Assembly (NCBI RefSeq): GCF_041260665.1
Contig: NZ_JBGCCT010000001.1
Location: 682,001 to 746,000 of the forward strand
DNA: 64,000 nt
Reading direction: 5' to 3'
DNA from: Catenulispora sp. GP43
GTDB taxonomy: Bacteria > Actinomycetota > Actinomycetes > Streptomycetales > Catenulisporaceae
Positions 61,064-64,000 of this stretch are shown in pieces. The first letter of the stretch is position 1. Every line of letters starts with the position of its first letter. The translations under genes and the position numbers were made by a program. The notes under the pieces were generated by a model that saw nothing but the letters and a program-made list of their open reading frames with translations, made no database searches and had not been told where the DNA came from.

Positions 61064-62590
61064 ATGTCCTCCGCAGACTCCACAGCCCGCCGTGCGGGCT
61101 CCCCGCGCCTGGCGCTCCTGGTCATCGCCGCCAGCGCCCTGATGGCCGTCCTCGACGGCAGCATCGTCACGGTCGCGATGCCCTCCATCCAGTCCCGCCT
61201 CGGCTTCTCCCCGGCCGGCCTGAGCTGGGTGGTCAACGGCTACCAGCTCGCCTTCGGCGGCCTGCTCCTGCTGGCCGGCCGGCTCGGCGACCTGCTGGGC
61301 CGCAAGCGCGTCTTCCTGGCCGGCACCGCGCTCTTCCTCGCGGCCTCGGCCGCGGCCGGTGCCGCGACCTCGCCGGCGATGCTGGTCGCGGCGCGGGTCG
61401 CGCAGGGGGTCGGGGGCGCGGCGTCCTCGGCGGTGAGCCTGGGGATCCTGGTCACGCTGTTCACCGAGCCGCGCGAGCGGGCCAAGGCGCTCGGCGTCTT
61501 CGCCTTCACCGGGGCCGCCGGGGCCTCGATCAGCCAGGTGCTCGGCGGGGTGCTGACCGACGCGCTGAGCTGGCACTGGATCTTCCTGATCAACATCCCG
61601 ATCGGCCTGCTGACGCTGGCCGCCGCGGTCAGGGCGGTCCCGGCCGACCGGGGCTTGGGGCTGCGGGCCGGCGTCGACCTGATCGGCGCCCTGCTCGTCA
61701 CCGGCGGCCTGATGCTCGCCATCCACACCGTGATCGGCACCGCCGACCACGGCTGGGGCTCGGCGCGCACGCTGGGCCCGGCCGCCCTGTCCGCGCTGCT
61801 GCTCGCCGGGTTCTTCGTCCGCCAGGCCACCGCCGCCGACCCGCTGATGCCGCTGCGGATCCTGCGCTCACGCGCCGTCGCCGGCGCGAACGCGGTGCAG
61901 ATGCTGATGATCGCGGCGATGTTCGCCTTCCAGATCATCGTGGCCCTGGACATGCAGAAGGTCCTGGGCTACGACGCCACCCAGACCGGCCTGGCGATGC
62001 TCCCGGCGGCAGTGGCGATCGGCGGCGTGGCGCTGGGCGCCTCGGCGCGCCTGATCGCCAGGTTCGGGGCCCGCAGCGTCCTGATCACCGGCCTGGTGAT
62101 GCTCACCGGTGCGCTGGCCCTGCTGCTCCGCATGCCGACGCACCCGAACTACGTCCGCGACCTGCTGCCCACGATGCTGCTGATCGCCGGCGGCGGCCTG
62201 GCGATGCCCGCGACGGCCGGGCTGGGCATGTCCGGCGCCCGCGAGGAGGACGCCGGCCTGGTATCCGGGCTCTACAACACCACGGCGCAGGTCGGGGCGG
62301 CCACCGGCGCGGCGGTGCTGTCCACGCTGGCCGCCGGCCGCACCGCCCGTCTGCTGCACACCGGCCACAGCCCTGCGCAGGCCCTGAGCGGCGGCTACCA
62401 CGTGGCCTTCGCGATCGGCGTCGGGCTGTTGGCGGCGGCGCTGGTGATCGCGGTGTTCGTGCTGCGCGGCGCCGGTACCGGCGGCCCGGACGACTCAGCC
62501 CTCGGCGCCGGCCCCGGCCTCGAATCCGACTCCGGTCTCGCGTCCGACCCCGGCCTCGAACCCAGCCTGGACCTCGCGCCGACCGTCTAG
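61064..62590 (+). CDS. DHA2-family (14-TM) drug:H+ antiporter
   Basis: 508 residues. ASALMAVLDGSIVTVAMPSIQSRLG (motif D1), LLAGRLGDLLGRKRVF (motif A), VAARVAQGVGGAASSAVSLGIL (B) and GAAGASISQVLGGVLTDALSWHWIFLINIPIGL (C) identify EmrB/QacA-type exporters. The last ~40 residues are a low-complexity tail (GLESDSGLASDPGLEPSLD) that overlaps the end of the convergent HAAS gene by 96 bp. Regulated by the divergent MarR protein (inferred). Confidence 0.95.
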   Translation: MSSADSTARRAGSPRLALLVIAASALMAVLDGSIVTVAMPSIQSRLGFSPAGLSWVVNGYQLAFGGLLLLAGRLGDLLGRKRVFLAGTALFLAASAAAGAATSPAMLVAARVAQGVGGAASSAVSLGILVTLFTEPRERAKALGVFAFTGAAGASISQVLGGVLTDALSWHWIFLINIPIGLLTLAAAVRAVPADRGLGLRAGVDLIGALLVTGGLMLAIHTVIGTADHGWGSARTLGPAALSALLLAGFFVRQATAADPLMPLRILRSRAVAGANAVQMLMIAAMFAFQIIVALDMQKVLGYDATQTGLAMLPAAVAIGGVALGASARLIARFGARSVLITGLVMLTGALALLLRMPTHPNYVRDLLPTMLLIAGGGLAMPATAGLGMSGAREEDAGLVSGLYNTTAQVGAATGAAVLSTLAAGRTARLLHTGHSPAQALSGGYHVAFAIGVGLLAAALVIAVFVLRGAGTGGPDDSALGAGPGLESDSGLASDPGLEPSLDLAPTV

Positions 62591-63550
62591 CCCGCGCAGC
62601 CCGAGCAATCCGCTGAACAGGCAGTACCCGGCGAACGCCGCGGCCGCCTCGATCACCGCGGCCGGGTAGTCGACATCGCCCTTCAGCAGATCCGGCGCCT
62701 TCAAGGCGATCCCCGCCGCCACCGAGATCGTCACCGCCGACCGCCACGGATGCCGCCGCATCTCGAGCCAGCTCATCAAGCGCGGCATCCGGACGGCGGC
62801 CGCCGTCCAGACCCGGCTCACCTGCTCGAAGACCCGGGTGCTCCACATCCACCGCGAAGCCAGCGCCTCGCAGCAGTCGGCGATCACGTCGAGCGTGGAG
62901 TCTCCCCCGGCAACCGTGTCGACCCGCAGCAGGGCCCGGACACTGAAGACCACCGCGACCGGTACCGCGAGAGCCACCAGCGCCGAGGCCGCCCCCACCA
63001 TCCACGCGGAATGCGCGACGTTCCCAGCCGCGACCACGGCGATCGGCGCCAACGCCAGGACCGCCGCGGCCTGCGCCCGGACCGTCGTCCCCAGCGTCCG
63101 CGGGGCTCGGCCGAGCAGCCGCGGCGCGATCACGGTGAGCAGGAACGCCGTCCCCGCGCACATCCCCGCCACTTGGCCGAGCAGCACCGGGACGCCGTAG
63201 TACACAGCCTGATCCGGCCACGGCACCGCCGGCGCCCCGCCCCGGTTCGCCAGCCCGGCGGCGCCGACCGCCGCGACCACACACGCCACCAGCGCCCACG
63301 CCGCGGCGCGCGCACTGTGCAGCGCGCTGTCCCGGTTGAACTCCGCGGCCAGCTCTTCCGGCGCGCCGAAGCGCGCAGCCGCCCGGCGCGCCGCGGCCTG
63401 CGGCGTGTACCCGGCCGCTTCCTCCTCGGCAGCCAGATCGGCCAGATGCGCCGCGACCTCGCTGACGATCCGCCGGCGCCCCCGCGTCCCGACTCGCAGC
63501 CGCCACGCCAGATCGTCGACGTAGCCCTCGATCGACCGGTAGTACGTCAT
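62495..63550 (-). CDS. HAAS/permease-prefix-domain membrane protein
   Basis: 351 residues. Residues 1-~75 form a HAAS-like (permease prefix) domain: [67 protein letters not shown]. About six helices follow, then a Gly/Ala/Glu-rich end (GFEAGVGRETGVGFEAGAGAEG) coded opposite the exporter tail. PadR-HAAS pairs are widespread; the ATG overlaps the PadR stop (ATGA). Function of the membrane part is unknown. Confidence 0.87.
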   Translation of the reverse strand: MTYYRSIEGYVDDLAWRLRVGTRGRRRIVSEVAAHLADLAAEEEAAGYTPQAAARRAAARFGAPEELAAEFNRDSALHSARAAAWALVACVVAAVGAAGLANRGGAPAVPWPDQAVYYGVPVLLGQVAGMCAGTAFLLTVIAPRLLGRAPRTLGTTVRAQAAAVLALAPIAVVAAGNVAHSAWMVGAASALVALAVPVAVVFSVRALLRVDTVAGGDSTLDVIADCCEALASRWMWSTRVFEQVSRVWTAAAVRMPRLMSWLEMRRHPWRSAVTISVAAGIALKAPDLLKGDVDYPAAVIEAAAAFAGYCLFSGLLGLRGLDGRREVQAGFEAGVGRETGVGFEAGAGAEG

Positions 63551-63909
63551 CACGCCACCGCCGGACCCGCGTCGGCGCGGCCGCCGGTGTCGCCGCCGCC
63601 GAACACCCGCTCCACCGCCGCCGAGAACGACCGCCACTCGCTGCGCCGCTCCTCGGCGGCGCGCCGGCCCGAGGCCGTCAGGCTGTAGACCCGCCGCCGG
63701 CGTCCGCCGACCTCGGACCAGCCGCTGGCGACCAGCCCGGCCCGCTCCAGCCGGTGCAGCGCCGGGTACACCGAGCCCTCGGGCAGGTCGAAGACCCCGC
63801 CGCTGCGGTCGCGCAGCGCCTCGATGAGTCCGTAGCCGTGCGACGGCCCGGTGGCGAGCACCGCCAGCACCAGACCGTCGAGGTGCCCGCGCATCATGTC
63901 CTGACTCAT
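63550..63909 (-). CDS. PadR-family regulator
   Basis: 119 residues. MMRGHLDGLVLAVLATGPSHGYGLIEALRDRSGGVFDLPEGSVYPALHRLERAGLVASGWSEVGGRRRRVYSLTASGRRAAEE is a full PadR winged helix. It is co-transcribed with the HAAS gene and likely controls it. ATG is 8 nt from a -10 box; the promoter overlaps a palindrome. Confidence 0.95.
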   Translation of the reverse strand: MSQDMMRGHLDGLVLAVLATGPSHGYGLIEALRDRSGGVFDLPEGSVYPALHRLERAGLVASGWSEVGGRRRRVYSLTASGRRAAEERRSEWRSFSAAVERVFGGGDTGGRADAGPAVA

Positions 63910-63917
63910 ACCTAGGA

Positions 63918-63946
63918 AGCCTAGGCTTAGATGGCCTCGGTATCAA
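63918..63946 (-). promoter_or_regulatory. padR promoter overlapping a palindrome
   Basis: Minus strand: -35 TTGATA (63946-63941), 17 bp, -10 TAGGCT (63923-63918), 8 nt, ATG. The palindrome AAGCCTAGGCTT (63917-63928) covers the -10, and another CCTAGG is at 63911-63916. A natural place for PadR autorepression. Confidence 0.78.
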
Positions 63947-64000
63947 GACGGATCCGCCCGGGATTTCCCCGCCGGACTGTCGATTCCGGCGCGCGCCGTC

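Overview
The window is high-GC actinobacterial chromosome with very GC-rich third codon positions, many GTG starts and 4-nt ATGA/GTGA gene overlaps. A mycothiol gene (mshA), an mshA-ybjN-gpmA block near phoPR/phoU, an XRE-HbhA-like-DUF2516 trio and a Tad pilus locus place it in Actinomycetota, probably a Streptomyces- or Catenulispora-like filamentous genus. The genus is an inference from gene content. No rRNA, tRNA, CRISPR array, transposase or phage gene was seen.

Layout. (1) 1-24,440: a surface-polysaccharide locus. It holds polytopic GT-C-type membrane proteins (one fused to a GT2 domain, two DUF2142), two MOP-superfamily flippases, three WbbL-type rhamnosyltransferase-like GT2s, two further GT2 paralogs, a DPM1-like GT2 with its DUF2304 partner, and the complete dTDP-L-rhamnose set (rmlD-rmlB divergent from rmlA-rmlC). 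The rml enzymes would supply dTDP-rhamnose to the GT2s, and the flippases would export lipid-linked intermediates to the GT-C enzymes. (2) 24,484-29,656: an orphan WXG100-like protein, a dctA-type transporter divergent from a DcuS/CitA-type two-component pair, and an atypical OmpR-type regulator with a degenerate receiver. (3) 29,657-42,586: a Tad (Flp) pilus locus: SAF/CpaB-like, CpaE, CpaF, TadB, TadC, Flp pilin, two TadE-like pseudopilins, a TadG-like protein, a very large LysM/transmembrane/BTAD protein, a lipoprotein and a secreted protein. (4) 42,794-53,963: two small envelope genes, then phoP-phoR divergent from phoU across a PHO-box-like repeat, then a ~4-kb block (membrane protein, SigE-family sigma factor, TetM/OtrA-like GTPase), then gpmA-ybjN-mshA. 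(5) 54,707-63,909: TetR regulator, sedolisin protease, XRE/HbhA-like/DUF2516/hydrolase operon, a hairpin-rich intergenic region, MarR divergent from a DHA2 drug transporter, and a PadR/HAAS membrane-protein pair.

Two themes stand out. Nine genes have a TANNNT -10 box ending only 6-8 nt before the start codon, which predicts leaderless mRNAs; three of these also have a -35-like hexamer at exactly 17 bp. The Tad locus carries the most unusual proteins: a TadE-like pseudopilin whose processing site is preceded by four near-copies of itself, and a membrane protein whose predicted topology puts LysM outside and a winged-helix/BTAD regulator inside the cell.
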